From Erinaceus europaeus (lineage: Eukaryota; Chordata; Mammalia; Eulipotyphla; Erinaceidae): 64,000 nucleotides of DNA. The position numbers were made by a program, and so were the translations under genes. Below the pieces are notes generated by a model. It was not told where the DNA came from, ran no database searches, and saw only the letters and a list, made by a program, of their open reading frames with translations. Positions 63,261 to 64,000 of this stretch are shown here, one piece after another (the first letter of the stretch is position 1; each line of letters begins with the position of its first letter). The stretch lies in contig NW_026647605.1 of the NCBI RefSeq assembly GCF_950295315.1, forward strand, positions 12,501 to 76,500. The letters are read 5' to 3'.

Positions 63261-63262
63261 GT

Positions 63263-63266
<4 letters not shown>

Positions 63267-63311
<45 letters not shown>

Positions 63312-63312
63312 C
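63267..63312. repeat. (GT)n/(GC)n microsatellite
   Basis: About 18 GT units followed by GCGCGCGCGCG. Confidence 0.97.
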
Positions 63313-63399
63313 GCGTGCATGGATACATGCGTGCACGTGCGGCCGTGCACATGCCTGCTCGCCACGTGTGCATAGATTCATGCGTGCACACGGCCATGC

Positions 63400-64000
63400 A
63401 TGCATTCCATGCGTCTCTGTGTGCATGGGCGTCTGGCTGTGTGTGTGTGTGGCCGTGTGTCTCTGTGTGCATGGGCGTGTGGCTGTGTGTCTCTGTGTGC
63501 ATGGGTGTGTGGCTGTGTGTCTCTGTGTGCATGGACGTGTGGTTGTGTGTCTCTGTGTGCATGGCCGTGTGTGTGTGTGTGTGTGTGTGTCTCTGTGTGC
63601 ATGGACTTGGGCGTGTGGCTGGGCATGTGTCCGTGTGTCTCTGTGTGCATGGGCGTGTGGCTGTTTGTCTCTGTGTGCATGGGCGTGTGGCTGTGTGTCT
63701 GTGTGTGCATGGGCTTGTGGCTGTGTGTCTCTGTGTGCATGGGCGTGTGGCTGTGTGTGTGGTTGTGTGTCTCTGTGTGCATGGGCGTGGGCATGTGTCT
63801 CTGTGTGCATGGCCGTGTGTGTGTGTGTTTGTGTGTGTGTCTCTGTGTGGCTGGGCATGTGGCCGTGTGTCTCTGTGTGCATGGGCGTGTGGCTGTGTGT
63901 CTCTATGGGCATGGGCGTGTGGCCGTGTGTCTCTGTGTGCATGGGCGTGTGGCCGGGCATGTGGCTGTGTGTCTCTGTGTGCATGGGCGTGGGCGTGTGT
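63400..64000. repeat. Minisatellite of about 29 bp
   Basis: GTCTCTGTGTGCATGGGCGT plus GTGGCTGTGT, about 18 units, running off the window end. Confidence 0.96.

Overview
The window looks like mammalian nuclear DNA from a hedgehog (Erinaceidae, most likely Erinaceus). The evidence is a dense set of hedgehog-type tRNA-derived SINEs, L1 remnants, and three fragments of a non-LTR element that I assign to Vingi. As I recall the literature, Vingi is known among mammals only from hedgehogs. No bacterial genes, operons, tRNA, rRNA or CRISPR arrays are present.

One protein-coding gene can be supported: PPP2R3B, the PP2A regulatory subunit B'' (PR70/PR48), on the minus strand from about 41.9 kb to 30.8 kb. 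Twelve shared coding exons have intact GT-AG splice sites, and their phases join to a 471-codon open frame that contains both EF-hands. Two candidate first exons exist. One is PR70-like (41104-41914); it carries an expanded coding minisatellite and does not join the next exon in frame as sequenced. The other is PR72-like (39075-39215) and joins in frame, giving 518 codons. PPP2R3B lies in pseudoautosomal region 1 in humans, and this locus has the GC richness and minisatellite load of such a region.

Layout: 1-23 kb is AT-rich and made of L1, SINEs, a Vingi copy with an unusually long flanking duplication, solo LTRs, a complete two-LTR non-autonomous class II ERV, and a twin-primed L1. From 21.3 to 30.7 kb there is a run of satellites: a 111-bp array with YY1-like sites, a 17-bp minisatellite, a tandem SINE derivative, and a 24-27-bp array interrupted by Vingi. 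From 30.8 to 41.9 kb is PPP2R3B, with a separate minisatellite in several introns. From 42.0 to 44.4 kb are a CpG-bearing minisatellite and a CpG island with tandem NRF1-like sites and an ETS/CRE cluster, a plausible promoter. From 44.4 to 64 kb there is a gene-free desert of simple repeats, including a higher-order TCTG/CACA array of 816-bp periods. Short islands of unique GC-rich sequence and a GC-rich tRNA-like SINE are scattered through it.

Long open frames in the repeats (up to 1607 codons) are stop-free tandem repeats and not genes. Repeat edges are approximate unless a target-site duplication fixes them. Family names were given by eye, with no database search.
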